The position numbers were made by a program, and so were the translations under genes. The notes under the pieces were generated by a model, which did no database searches, was not told the DNA's origin, and saw nothing but the letters and a program-made list of their open reading frames with translations. Positions 26,620 to 35,931 of a DNA stretch of 64,000 bases are shown here, piece by piece (positions within the stretch are counted from its first letter, which is position 1; every line of letters starts with the position of its first letter). Source of the DNA: CALZKI01 sp045124055 (lineage in GTDB: Bacteria > Bacillota > Clostridia > Lachnospirales > Lachnospiraceae); NCBI GenBank assembly GCA_045124055.1, contig JBGVKZ010000046.1, positions 59,967 through 123,966 on the forward strand. The letters run 5' to 3'.

Positions 26620-29319
26620 TTATTCTAAAGCACTTTTTACTTTTTTACGGCTCTTAAAACGATCCTCACGATTGGCAAGTGCCTTGCTTCTTGCTTCTAA
26701 TAAAATCTGTCTGCCTGCCTCATTTCTGGTATACACCAGGTCATATCTGTCTACCACAAATTTAATGCAGTCTGCAAAAAGCTGTGCATCATTTTTGTTG
26801 CTCGCAAAACATTCTGGCACACAGTAAAATCCATCTAAAGCATCTCTATTTTTTCGGTGAACCAACAAGTATCTTTGGTTATCCACTTCTCCCATCATTT
26901 CTTTAATGCACTGGGCGAAAAGTTGCTTATCACGGCTTGTCCCACCGCCTAAGTAAATTGACTGATTACCGTTTGCTAACTGTTCTGTTTTCACCGATAC
27001 ATTGTTGCCTTCTATAAGTCCCTTTTGCGTTAATGCCCGTAAAATTCCTTTCCCGAATACACGAAGTCTCTTAAGTGGTGTTGCTTGAGACAATAGTTTC
27101 GGAAATGCGGTTAAGGCTTTGATGCCAAGTCCTAAAGCCACCGCACCCATACAAAAAGCACCAAGTCCGCCGCCAAAGGCTAGAAGTCCTAATAATAAAG
27201 TACCCAATGCTGCCACACCAAAAATAATAGCTTTTCTGACGGAATCTTTAAAGACAACGGAAGGTACTACTTCTTTCGTTACTTCTGTTTCCTCGGCAAT
27301 TTCCATTTGTTTGGTCATAACAAGAGCATTTTGCCACCTTTGTTTCAAGGTATCTCGATGACCGGAAAACTCTAACATCTGTTCATTCATAACCTTTACA
27401 TTCTGTTCGTTAAATGGCTGGTTAATAATGGAAAGTCTTCCAATGCCACTTTCAATAACATTTTCAGTATAATGTAGCCCTAAGAAATTTTCCATTCGCC
27501 GTTCTAACAGGGCATAGTCTTCACTGATTTCTTCGCTTTTTGTAAAATTGGAGGTTTTCTTTGCCATATTTTGCGGATTTATGCAAACTAAATGCCAGAT
27601 ATTACTACACTTATTTGGTTTTTGTTTCCATACGCGGATAGCACGACCACGCATCTGGTTACTTAGCATAAAAGAACCCACAAAACTTGCCAAAATCAAA
27701 GAGTTAATACAAGGGGAATCCCAGCCTTCCCCTAACAAGGATTTCGTTCCGATTAACACCTGCATATATCCGTTTGTAAACAGATTGGTTACTGCTCCAG
27801 TTAGGAAATGTGCATCTCCTACGGCATTTACTTTGACATAATCTGTATCTCCGATTTGACCAAGGGGCAAGAAATTCACTTGTCCGATTCCGTCAATTTC
27901 TTTTAAAAGTGCTTCCTTAGACTCTGCTGGAATAATCACAATCGTTCCGCAAAGCACCCCTAGGCGAAGTCTTGATTGGCAGGTAGTGTGTTCTCTACGA
28001 AGCATTTCAAAAAAGGGAAGGACGCCAAGGGCAGTAACATCGGCATTTAAGTCACCAATGCACTTTTCATATTCCTTTTTGATATAATCGGCAAGCACTA
28101 ATAACCGTAGTTCTTTGCCCATCGCTCTATATTCGTGGTCAACAATTTTTTTGATACTTTCACATTTTCCTTTCGAACGGGTCAACATTTTATTGATGTT
28201 GTCCGTAGCTACCATAATGACTTTATTTTTTTCCAGTAAGCCATGTACTTTTAAGGAATTTTTGTAAGCTTCTATCTGTTCTTCCGTAATCGTATAGTTT
28301 TTTGTGTCAGTATATAATATACCCTGTAACAGTTTTTCCACCCACTTGGGCTCTAAAGGTGGTAATTTCGTAACCCCCAAAAGACGAAGTAGTCTATATG
28401 GTGGTGTGATGCCACAAGCCGATGCAAAAATGAGGATAGACGACAAATATGCCGGGTCCTCCAGCAGTTCATCATCTTTGGTGGTAATCCCCTGTAATGA
28501 AGGGTGACTTAATAGAATCGAATGAAACTGTCTATCTTGCAAAAGCTTATTTATCATATCGGTAACACGACTTTCAAATTTAGCAACTTCCTGTTGCTCA
28601 TCTTTGGTCGGGTAGTTAAAGTATACAAAATCCTGATGTGGACATAAACTGCCTTCTTTTACCAGTTCAGGGATAGTAATTTCCTCGTCAATTTCACCGC
28701 ACATACTCATATAGCGTTCCCACATCGTTTTGTTACTATCATAAGGCGGTGTGGCGGTTAAGGCAATTATCTGTAACGAGCCACATTCTTCTTTAAAGTT
28801 TTCCAGAGCTTTCCACCACTCACTTCGCAAATGATGACATTCGTCCAGACACAATACACCTATATGATTTCGTTTCACTTCTGCCACTAAATCATAGTCA
28901 GAGTAATCTACTTCTTTTTCCTGATTCGACGATTTATCATCGGTATCTTCTGTCTTTTCCACTTCTTTTCCTTTGTAGCGATTCATAGCACTATGTAAAG
29001 ACTGATAAGTGGAAATCGTTATCAGACGTAAATCTTTTAAATCCTGGGAAAGATAGTCCGAGGCATTTAAGCCTTCTTTCAGGAAGGCTTCGGAAATTCT
29101 AGCTACCCACTGTTCCCTGATAGTAATCGTTGGAGCAAACACCAAAGCTGGTTTTCCAATGCGGTTAATCAGCTCGATGCCAAGTGTGGTTTTTCCACTA
29201 CCCGGTGCCGCTACAATATGTACTTTTCCGTCTTGCAAATATCTGGTGGCATTTTGTAATACTCTTGCCTGATAATTTCTAAAGGTTCCTTTAAATTGAA
29301 AAATGCGTTCGTATCCCAT
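26620..29319 (-). CDS. DEAD/DEAH-box helicase with predicted membrane hairpin
   Basis: An 899-residue SF2 helicase-type protein. Residues 1-600 carry the motor: Walker A APGSGKTT near 40, the LDECHHLRSEWW motif II, LTATPP motif III and QMRGRAIR motif VI. Around residues 697-735 there is a strongly hydrophobic, glycine-rich stretch long enough for two membrane helices, and a soluble C-terminal domain of about 165 residues follows. This makes it a possible membrane-anchored helicase, which is unusual. No nuclease or methylase partner is adjacent, so a defence role is not demonstrated. The cytoplasmic orientation of both soluble parts is inferred. Confidence 0.8.
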   Translation of the reverse strand: MGYERIFQFKGTFRNYQARVLQNATRYLQDGKVHIVAAPGSGKTTLGIELINRIGKPALVFAPTITIREQWVARISEAFLKEGLNASDYLSQDLKDLRLITISTYQSLHSAMNRYKGKEVEKTEDTDDKSSNQEKEVDYSDYDLVAEVKRNHIGVLCLDECHHLRSEWWKALENFKEECGSLQIIALTATPPYDSNKTMWERYMSMCGEIDEEITIPELVKEGSLCPHQDFVYFNYPTKDEQQEVAKFESRVTDMINKLLQDRQFHSILLSHPSLQGITTKDDELLEDPAYLSSILIFASACGITPPYRLLRLLGVTKLPPLEPKWVEKLLQGILYTDTKNYTITEEQIEAYKNSLKVHGLLEKNKVIMVATDNINKMLTRSKGKCESIKKIVDHEYRAMGKELRLLVLADYIKKEYEKCIGDLNADVTALGVLPFFEMLRREHTTCQSRLRLGVLCGTIVIIPAESKEALLKEIDGIGQVNFLPLGQIGDTDYVKVNAVGDAHFLTGAVTNLFTNGYMQVLIGTKSLLGEGWDSPCINSLILASFVGSFMLSNQMRGRAIRVWKQKPNKCSNIWHLVCINPQNMAKKTSNFTKSEEISEDYALLERRMENFLGLHYTENVIESGIGRLSIINQPFNEQNVKVMNEQMLEFSGHRDTLKQRWQNALVMTKQMEIAEETEVTKEVVPSVVFKDSVRKAIIFGVAALGTLLLGLLAFGGGLGAFCMGAVALGLGIKALTAFPKLLSQATPLKRLRVFGKGILRALTQKGLIEGNNVSVKTEQLANGNQSIYLGGGTSRDKQLFAQCIKEMMGEVDNQRYLLVHRKNRDALDGFYCVPECFASNKNDAQLFADCIKFVVDRYDLVYTRNEAGRQILLEARSKALANREDRFKSRKKVKSALE

Positions 29320-29345
29320 TTCCTAACTCCTCAAATTAAAAACCA

Positions 29346-29648
29346 TTACACCTCAAAATCTAAGCAAGAACGGGTTTTGGTATACGGCCTTACTTTTCCG
29401 TCAGCTACCTTCACGTGTTCTGGGTGCACTGCATATCCCTTTAAGGCATCTTCCTCTGTAAAAGTAGAGTCTAACATAACGTCTGCATTGGAGGAAGGCA
29501 GGCCGTTTGTATAAACTTGAATATCTACTAAGCCCGGAATTACACCTTTTAAGCCTTCAAGTCCTGCTTTTATACCTGCTTTTACCTGTTCTTTTTCTTC
29601 CCCTGTTAATTCATCTTTTAATTGCCATAAAATAATGTGTTTTACCAT
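29346..29648 (-). CDS. Dabb (stress-responsive alpha/beta barrel) protein
   Basis: A 100-residue protein of the Dabb family, small dimeric ferredoxin-like barrels of mostly unknown role. The start MVKHIILWQLKDEL and the late HPEHVKVAD with its conserved histidines are typical. The ATG at 29648 follows AAAAAGGAG. Longer in-frame extensions run into the exporter gene upstream and are not supported. Confidence 0.85.
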   Translation of the reverse strand: MVKHIILWQLKDELTGEEKEQVKAGIKAGLEGLKGVIPGLVDIQVYTNGLPSSNADVMLDSTFTEEDALKGYAVHPEHVKVADGKVRPYTKTRSCLDFEV

Positions 29649-29662
29649 CTTTTTTCTCCTTT

Positions 29663-30691
29663 TTACCAAATTCCTAACATATACTGTAAAAGAAGGCTCA
29701 CGCCTGCAATACCTAGCCAACAACAAAAACCCATCACGATTGGTTTACCACCGGATTTTACAAGTTTTACAATGTTGGTATTTAAGCCAATGGCACTCAT
29801 TGCCAGTACAATAAAAAATTTACTTAATGTCTTAATTGGAGTGAATACGCTGCCAGGTACTCCAAAGTGTAATGCCACCGTGGTAATAACACAGGCTAGT
29901 ACAAAATATAAAATAAAGAATGGGAAAATCTTTTTCAGGCTAATCGATTTTCCTTCGTTTTTAGCTTTTTTTGTCTGAACAAAGGCAAGTACTAAAGTAA
30001 TTGGAATAATTGCCAAAGTTCTTGTAAGTTTCACTGTAACTGCCTTATCCAAGGTCTGTGAACCAAGATGATACATTGCATCCCATGTAGAAGCCGCCGC
30101 GGTTACAGAGGAGGTATCATTCACTGCTGTTCCAGCGAAAATGCCAAAAGCCTCTCCACTTGTAGTAGCAAATCCTAAAATTCCGCCAAGGGTCGGAAAA
30201 ATCAATGCTGCTAAAACATTGAAGAAGAAAATGACGGAAATTGCCTGTGCTACTTCTTCATCATCTGCATCAATTACAGGGGCTGTTGCCGCAATCGCAG
30301 AACCACCACAAATAGACGAACCAACGCCGACTAAAGTGGAGATTTTTCCTGGAATATGCAACACTTTGTGCAAAACAAAGGCAATAACTAAAGAGGTCGT
30401 AATGGTGGCACAAATAATCGGTAAGGATTGTGCCCCGGTTTCCAATACTACCGACAAATTCATACCAAACCCCAGTAAAATTACGGCATATTGGAGAATT
30501 TTTTTCGATGTAAATGTAATGCCCTTTTGCAACTTACTTTTGTCTTTTAAAAATAGAGTAATAATCATTCCTGCAATAATGGCAAATACCGGCCCGCCAA
30601 TAATTGTAAACTTTTGGCCTAAAAGCCAACAAGGAACTGCAATAATAAGGCATACGAGAAAGCCTAAGCCATTTTCTTTTATAAACTTCAT
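29663..30691 (-). CDS. YeiH/UPF0324 family putative sulfate exporter
   Basis: A 342-residue membrane protein with about 10 helices. Conserved features of the family are visible: ILLGFGMNL, VGVGSSICGGSAIAA and the VNDTSSVTAAA re-entrant segment. Members have been proposed to export sulfate or related anions, but this has little direct proof. The ribosome site is weak. It lies between the Dabb gene and a GH13 gene with short gaps. Confidence 0.85.
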   Translation of the reverse strand: MKFIKENGLGFLVCLIIAVPCWLLGQKFTIIGGPVFAIIAGMIITLFLKDKSKLQKGITFTSKKILQYAVILLGFGMNLSVVLETGAQSLPIICATITTSLVIAFVLHKVLHIPGKISTLVGVGSSICGGSAIAATAPVIDADDEEVAQAISVIFFFNVLAALIFPTLGGILGFATTSGEAFGIFAGTAVNDTSSVTAAASTWDAMYHLGSQTLDKAVTVKLTRTLAIIPITLVLAFVQTKKAKNEGKSISLKKIFPFFILYFVLACVITTVALHFGVPGSVFTPIKTLSKFFIVLAMSAIGLNTNIVKLVKSGGKPIVMGFCCWLGIAGVSLLLQYMLGIW

Positions 30692-30701
30692 CTGTTTGTA
30701 C

Positions 30702-32552
30702 CTATTTTACCCAAATTCTCGCTTCGTATGACATAAGGTGTTGTCTATCGCCTGTTTCCAAACTGTCATAAACCAGTTTGTAATTGTCATTTAGTGGGTA
30801 TGCCTTTCGTGTTTTTTTGCCTAAATTACAATCTATCACATATTCCTTTTTCTTCCAGATACGCTGATAGACGAATCGGTCTTTTTTATCAGAAAGCAAA
30901 TGAAAGTCTCCATAAACAAAGGTTTTATCTTCTTTTCTAAGTAAAATCAAAGTTTTGTATGCATTAAGCACCTCTTTATCTGCCATCTGAGACTTGACAA
31001 TATCGGAAGCTTTTTCTAAGGTTTCTTCCCAAGGTAGCAGGATTCTTCCGTGCTCTCTCGTTCCGCTTAAAATGGTTTGGAAGGCTTCCTTTTCTGTTTT
31101 GTTTTTTTGAAGAAGTTCGTCATAGTAGCCTTTTGCCTCTACATCCGTAATTTGTTCCATAGATGTAAATTCATAGTTGGCAAGTCCCATTTCATCTCCC
31201 TGAAACACAAAAGGTGTTCCTTTTAATGTAAACTGCATAACTGCTAAAAGCTTTGCTAAGGCTGTGTGATAGCTTTTATCCATAGTGATTTTACTAAGCA
31301 TCTTTGGATTATCGTGGTTGTTGTAAAAAAGGCTCATCCAACAGTTATTTCCGTAGTGTGTTATCCAGTCTACAATGTAATCTCTATAATAATTCAGGTC
31401 ATACTCGTAGTCGTCAAAACGAACATGTCCCGGAGTTTCCAAATGGTCAAAGGAAAAGACCATATCCAGTTCCTTTCTTTCTTCACCAGTTAGGAGCTGG
31501 CACATATTCATACCAATTCCCGGAGTTTCCCCCACAGAAAAGGCGTCGTATTTATCGAAAGCTTCTTTTCTGACTTCACGCAAATATTTATGAAGGTTTG
31601 GACCATAATAGTAGTTCTCAATACCGGTAAATCCCATCATATTTCCAATGACTTCGTTACCCATAGGTAAGCCCTTATCTTTAGATATGTAATTGATAAC
31701 GTCCATTCTAAAGCCATCTACACCTTTTTCCAGCCACCAATTAATCATTTGAATTAAGTCTTTGCGAACCTTTTCATTATCCCAGTTCAAATCCATCTGT
31801 TTTTTGGAAAACAAATGAAGTGCCCAGATGTTCTCTTTTTCATAGTAGTTCCAAGCAGGTCCTGAGAAAAAGGAAGTCCAGTTATTTGGCTCTTTTTGAA
31901 AAAAGTAATAGTCTCTGTAAGGAGAATCCTTATCCTTTAAGGCACTTTGAAACCACTCATGCTCATCAGATGTGTGATTAATGACTAAGTCCATAATCAG
32001 ACGCATATCTCTTTTATGAGTCTCTAATAAGAGTTCGTCAAAGTCCTCCATTGTACCAAATTCTTCCATAATTTTATGGTAATCCCGAATATCATATCCA
32101 TTATCGTCATTTGGAGAGTCGTAAATCGGCGACAGCCAGAGGGCTGTGATACCAAGCTCTTTTAAATAATCGAGCTTTTCAATAATTCCTCGCAAATCCC
32201 CTATGCCATCTCCATTTGTATCGTGAAAACTACGTGGGTAAATCTGATAGAACACTGCTTCCTTCCACCATTTTTTTGTAATTTCACCTTGACTGACAAA
32301 AGGCACGTCTTTTTCACTGTTAATCAGTTTTAATAACACTTGGAAAAAGTCCTCGCCAAGCTGCTTTTTTGTCAACTTTGCCAAAGTTTTAAGCTTGAGA
32401 TTAGATACCACTTTGTTAGTAATCAGCTTTTCGGAAAGTCCAAGCTGCATCAACACTTTATAAATGGTATCGTGTCCGATGGGTGTTTGATAAAGCATTC
32501 CGATTTTACTTTCTAAGGAAAGTTTATTGTTCTGATTTTTTATTTCGCTCAT
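30702..32552 (-). CDS. GH13 alpha-glucosidase with N-terminal helical extension
   Basis: A 616-residue glycoside hydrolase family 13 enzyme of the oligo-1,6-glucosidase/alpha-glucosidase kind, cytoplasmic (no signal peptide). The barrel starts near residue 92 at WWKEAVFYQIYPRSF. The catalytic nucleophile lies in GFRMDVINY, the acid/base glutamate in SVGETPG, and the third carboxylate in NNHDNPK. The first 90 residues are an extra helical domain not found in simple alpha-glucosidases. Its start overlaps the end of the GPH transporter gene by 29 bp, so the pair probably imports and hydrolyses alpha-glucosides. Confidence 0.9.
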   Translation of the reverse strand: MSEIKNQNNKLSLESKIGMLYQTPIGHDTIYKVLMQLGLSEKLITNKVVSNLKLKTLAKLTKKQLGEDFFQVLLKLINSEKDVPFVSQGEITKKWWKEAVFYQIYPRSFHDTNGDGIGDLRGIIEKLDYLKELGITALWLSPIYDSPNDDNGYDIRDYHKIMEEFGTMEDFDELLLETHKRDMRLIMDLVINHTSDEHEWFQSALKDKDSPYRDYYFFQKEPNNWTSFFSGPAWNYYEKENIWALHLFSKKQMDLNWDNEKVRKDLIQMINWWLEKGVDGFRMDVINYISKDKGLPMGNEVIGNMMGFTGIENYYYGPNLHKYLREVRKEAFDKYDAFSVGETPGIGMNMCQLLTGEERKELDMVFSFDHLETPGHVRFDDYEYDLNYYRDYIVDWITHYGNNCWMSLFYNNHDNPKMLSKITMDKSYHTALAKLLAVMQFTLKGTPFVFQGDEMGLANYEFTSMEQITDVEAKGYYDELLQKNKTEKEAFQTILSGTREHGRILLPWEETLEKASDIVKSQMADKEVLNAYKTLILLRKEDKTFVYGDFHLLSDKKDRFVYQRIWKKKEYVIDCNLGKKTRKAYPLNDNYKLVYDSLETGDRQHLMSYEARIWVK

Positions 32553-33900
32553 TTAACTCCTCCACAATTTTTGCATACATTTTTTCATCTAAAATGTATT
32601 TACTTCGGTAAACAATGAATCCAATAACAATACAAATCAGTGGGAAAATTAACATTGCAATTTTTAAAATCAACAAGCCTTCGCTTGTCATATCTGTTGC
32701 ACCTTTTGCAGTTTCCATTCCGGAAACAATGACAATAGCACCTACAATTCCATTTGCTACTGCACCGCCGAATTTATTTATAAATGCCTGAATGGATAAA
32801 GTAACGCTACCATTACGCTTTCCAAATTTCCATTCTCCATATTCTACGCTATCTGTCAAAAACATTAACATCATAAGCTGAATAAATGCTTCACCTATAA
32901 AAATCAGCACTCCGGCAATGCCAATGTAAAGCATTGTCGTATTCGGTGCAAAGAAGAAAATTATGTATCCGATTACCACCATAAAAGTCGCAATCAAGTA
33001 GAGTGTTTTTCGTTTCATTATCTTTGTTAAAAAGGAGAAGGTCACCATAGCTACAATCTGCGACACCCCTAGTACTACTGCAAATACAGAGTACATTCCT
33101 TCGTCACCATACACATATTTAAAGTAGTAAAGTCCAAAAGAGGTGGTGGTCATATAACCAATCATAAAAAGTGCCATAGAAATGGCCGTTACTAAGAGCT
33201 GGTCATTTTTAAAAATAACTTTTACCATTTCTCGTAAAGTAGTATGTTCCGCTTGACTGGCAATACTTCTGTCTTCCTTTACAAAAAGAAGTGTAATGCT
33301 CTGGAACACCCACATAATCACAACTAAAATAATCGTAAATACCAGGTATGCCTTTTGAAGACTTCCTACCACTTCTGAAAGTGCTGTGGTAATCGGTACG
33401 ACTAAAGTAACTACCGCAAACAAGCCTACGCTTGCACAAATTCTGGCAATAGAACCAATAATCTCTTTTTCACTTTGGTTTTTGGAAAGAGAAGGCATCA
33501 TAGACCAATATGAAATATCATTCATCGTATAGGTAATTCCCCAGAGCACATAGAGAACACCAAAAACTACTATGTACGCTGCACCCTTTAGTCCAAAATC
33601 TACAAACAGAAGAATGGTTAATATACCCGCAAGTACTACCCCGGTTAACATCCAAGGCTTATATTTTCCCCATTCTGTGTTGGTATTATCCACGATAACC
33701 CCCATAACAGGGTCATTTAGTGCATCGAAGATTCTTGCTCCTAAAATGATGGCAGTTACCCACCAAAGTACCTTGGTTTCCAGGCTTAAAACATCCGTTA
33801 AATAGAACATCAAGTACATACTAATCATAGTATAAACCATATCACGCCCAACTGTCCCGAGCCCGTAAGTAAACCGGTTTCTTTTGTATGTTTTCTCCAT
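32524..33900 (-). CDS. GPH-type sugar:cation symporter
   Basis: A 458-residue transporter with 12 predicted helices, of the glycoside-pentoside-hexuronide family (MelB-like), which imports sugars with Na+ or H+. The early conserved acidic motifs GARIFDALNDPVMG and NTNTEWGKYKPWM are typical. The translational overlap with the GH13 gene indicates an alpha-glucoside substrate, though sequence alone cannot fix it. A strong AGGAGGG ribosome site lies 6 nt before the ATG. Confidence 0.9.
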   Translation of the reverse strand: MEKTYKRNRFTYGLGTVGRDMVYTMISMYLMFYLTDVLSLETKVLWWVTAIILGARIFDALNDPVMGVIVDNTNTEWGKYKPWMLTGVVLAGILTILLFVDFGLKGAAYIVVFGVLYVLWGITYTMNDISYWSMMPSLSKNQSEKEIIGSIARICASVGLFAVVTLVVPITTALSEVVGSLQKAYLVFTIILVVIMWVFQSITLLFVKEDRSIASQAEHTTLREMVKVIFKNDQLLVTAISMALFMIGYMTTTSFGLYYFKYVYGDEGMYSVFAVVLGVSQIVAMVTFSFLTKIMKRKTLYLIATFMVVIGYIIFFFAPNTTMLYIGIAGVLIFIGEAFIQLMMLMFLTDSVEYGEWKFGKRNGSVTLSIQAFINKFGGAVANGIVGAIVIVSGMETAKGATDMTSEGLLILKIAMLIFPLICIVIGFIVYRSKYILDEKMYAKIVEELNERNKKSEQ

Positions 33901-33925
33901 TCGTAACCCTCCTAAGAAATTTATT

Positions 33926-34633
33926 TTATTCGTTCATTCCTTCTAATTTATGTATCAAATCTTCAAAGCTACCTTTTTCCCCATTCCAACGGTGCTCCTT
34001 ATACTCAATCATACAATCTGTTACTAAAAAGCAGTTCATTCCAATGGAAGATGCTGCATACATATCTTCTCTTTCGTCATTTCCTACCATCAGACATTCC
34101 TCTGGTTTTACTCCTAAACGTTCACAAATAGAAACAAAATATTGTGGGTTTGGCTTACAGTAGCTATCAGATTCATAACTGGTAATAAATTCAAAATCCT
34201 TCTCCGTAAGTCCTATCCAACTGATTCTGGTTCTCTGTCCGTCCATTGGGAAAAGTGGGTTGGTGGCAAGAACGACTTTTCTATCTTTTCCTGCTGCCAA
34301 TTCTACTGCTTTTCTTGCCAATTTATTTTCTTTGGTTATGGCTTTTACTTTATGAAATTCTTTTGTATAAAATCCATCGCAAGCAGTTCTGACCCTTGCA
34401 CAATCTTCACCCAATGTTGTTTCAAAGCTTTCCCAAAAGGCGTCCATATTTTTCCTAGAGCCATCGTTTTCAACCATAGCTTTGGTGCTTGCCCATATCA
34501 TTGTGCTTAAAGTTTTAGGGTCCAGTTTATCATTGCAAGCCACTTTAGCCAGCTCTGTAAAATAAGCCTTTGTAAACTCCTCTTGGTCCATTGGTAATAA
34601 AGTTCCATCTAAATCAAATAATATTGCTTTCAT
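33926..34633 (-). CDS. HAD family hydrolase
   Basis: A 235-residue HAD hydrolase. FDLDGTLLPMD holds the nucleophile and general acid, LATNPLFP is motif II, and GNDEREDM is motif IV. The helical cap is of the C1 type. Likely a small-molecule phosphatase; substrate unknown. AAGGAG precedes the ATG at a good distance. It follows the alpha/beta hydrolase gene and precedes the sugar transporter. Confidence 0.85.
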   Translation of the reverse strand: MKAILFDLDGTLLPMDQEEFTKAYFTELAKVACNDKLDPKTLSTMIWASTKAMVENDGSRKNMDAFWESFETTLGEDCARVRTACDGFYTKEFHKVKAITKENKLARKAVELAAGKDRKVVLATNPLFPMDGQRTRISWIGLTEKDFEFITSYESDSYCKPNPQYFVSICERLGVKPEECLMVGNDEREDMYAASSIGMNCFLVTDCMIEYKEHRWNGEKGSFEDLIHKLEGMNE

Positions 34634-34684
34634 ATTTTCTCCTTGTTGTTTCTACTTCTGTTGTCTTTTTTCTATGCCAAGATT

Positions 34685-35629
34685 CTATATTTCTCCAAGT
34701 ACCTTATCTAAAAAGGCGTAGGCATGCTTTTCTACCTGTTCCATATCCACATAATAGCTCATAGCATGTCCTGCATCATCAATTTCCAAAAGTTCCTTAT
34801 CGCTTACACAGGCCTCATAGTTGGTGTGTGACATTGTGCAAGGTACAAAATCATCTGCTTTTCCATGAATTAGGAAAATGGGAACCTTTGCCTTTTTCAA
34901 GGCCTCCATTGCAGAGGTTTCTTCTATGTCAAAGCCGCCATAAATTTTCGCACCTACTTTTGCCAGAAAATAGGCTGGTCCAACCGGAAATTTCATTTGC
35001 TTAATCACGCTTCTAATAATTTCCCGGGGAGATGAATATCCACAATCTCCAGTGATGCCTTTTACATTGTCCGGCAAATCAAGGTCAGCCGCAGTTAAAA
35101 CCGTTGCAGCTCCCATCGACACGCCCCAAAGAACAATTTTTACATCTTTTCCAAAGCGTTCTACCACATAATCAACCCAGCTAAGACAATCTTTCCTTTC
35201 TCTGATACCAAAGGTAATCGCTTTTCCTTCACTGTCACCGTGAGAACGCTGAGTTGCCAATAAAATATTAACTTCTCTGCCCTGACCCAAAGTATAAATT
35301 CCGCTACCGTCTCTTACAGCACTACTTCTGTAACCATGAAAAAAGATAATTACCGGTGCACCATCTTTGTGATGATAATATCTGCCATAAAGTTTTAATC
35401 CATCATAGGAAGTAACTCTAACTTCTTCGTACTTCTTTTCTTTAAATTTACGAATATTTTCAACTACTTTTTCTGAATAAGGTTTATAAAATTCTGTGTC
35501 CGGAAGTTCTTCGTCTTTTGCAAGGCGTTTATCATTTCTTGCGAAGGCAATAAAGTATACCACATAAGCACCTATAAAAAGGGCTAAAATAAAAAACAAT
35601 AGTACAATTCCGAGTATGACATAAACCAT
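34685..35629 (-). CDS. Membrane-anchored alpha/beta hydrolase
   Basis: A 314-residue protein with an N-terminal transmembrane helix (about 4-28) and an alpha/beta hydrolase domain. FFHGYRSSA is the oxyanion loop, the nucleophile serine lies in WGVSMGAATV (GxSxG), the acid is in HGKADDFVP and the histidine in DDAGHAMSYY. The family includes esterases and peptidases of unknown substrate. It is the last gene before the interrupted spoIIID. Confidence 0.85.
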   Translation of the reverse strand: MVYVILGIVLLFFILALFIGAYVVYFIAFARNDKRLAKDEELPDTEFYKPYSEKVVENIRKFKEKKYEEVRVTSYDGLKLYGRYYHHKDGAPVIIFFHGYRSSAVRDGSGIYTLGQGREVNILLATQRSHGDSEGKAITFGIRERKDCLSWVDYVVERFGKDVKIVLWGVSMGAATVLTAADLDLPDNVKGITGDCGYSSPREIIRSVIKQMKFPVGPAYFLAKVGAKIYGGFDIEETSAMEALKKAKVPIFLIHGKADDFVPCTMSHTNYEACVSDKELLEIDDAGHAMSYYVDMEQVEKHAYAFLDKVLGEI

Positions 35630-35749
35630 TTATGCTTTCTCCTTTATTTAAGGGATAATATGTTATTTTTTCAAAAATTGGGGGTTCTATGCGAATTATC
35701 CATTACCTTTCATTATACTTCAATAGCGGATTTTATTCAAGAAAAGCAA

Positions 35750-35779
35750 AAAATCTCAGCTTTGCCTTGCTGAGATTTT
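35750..35779 (-). terminator. Terminator after spoIIID
   Basis: An 11-bp perfect stem AAAATCTCAGC/GCTGAGATTTT (35750-35760 with 35769-35779) lies just past the spoIIID stop codon. Its minus-strand reading ends in TTTTGCTTTTC. Confidence 0.75.
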
Positions 35780-35785
35780 CATAGT

Positions 35786-35931
35786 TTATGCATTTTTATG
35801 TAAATACTTTTCTTTTGTAGCCATTCCTCCTCGTATATGACGCTCTGATTTGTTCACGTCCAATACTTTTCTTGCTTCCCTTGCAAGACTTGGATTAACC
35901 TGCATCAGCCTGTCGGTCACGTCTTTATGTA
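35786..35931 (-). pseudogene. spoIIID: spoIIID 3' half, separated by the inserted element
   Basis: This is the C-terminal part of SpoIIID, the mother-cell DNA-binding regulator of sporulation. From the codon following the att core, it reads KDVTDRLMQVNPSLAREAR and then HIRGGMATKEKY, matching the second half of SpoIIID, including the HKD(V/L)T(D/E)RL continuation of the recognition helix. There is no start codon or ribosome site of its own. The frame continues upstream into element DNA only by chance. The 5' half is at 63861-63975. Joining at the core gives an 84-residue protein. As it stands the gene is non-functional unless the element excises. Confidence 0.92.
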
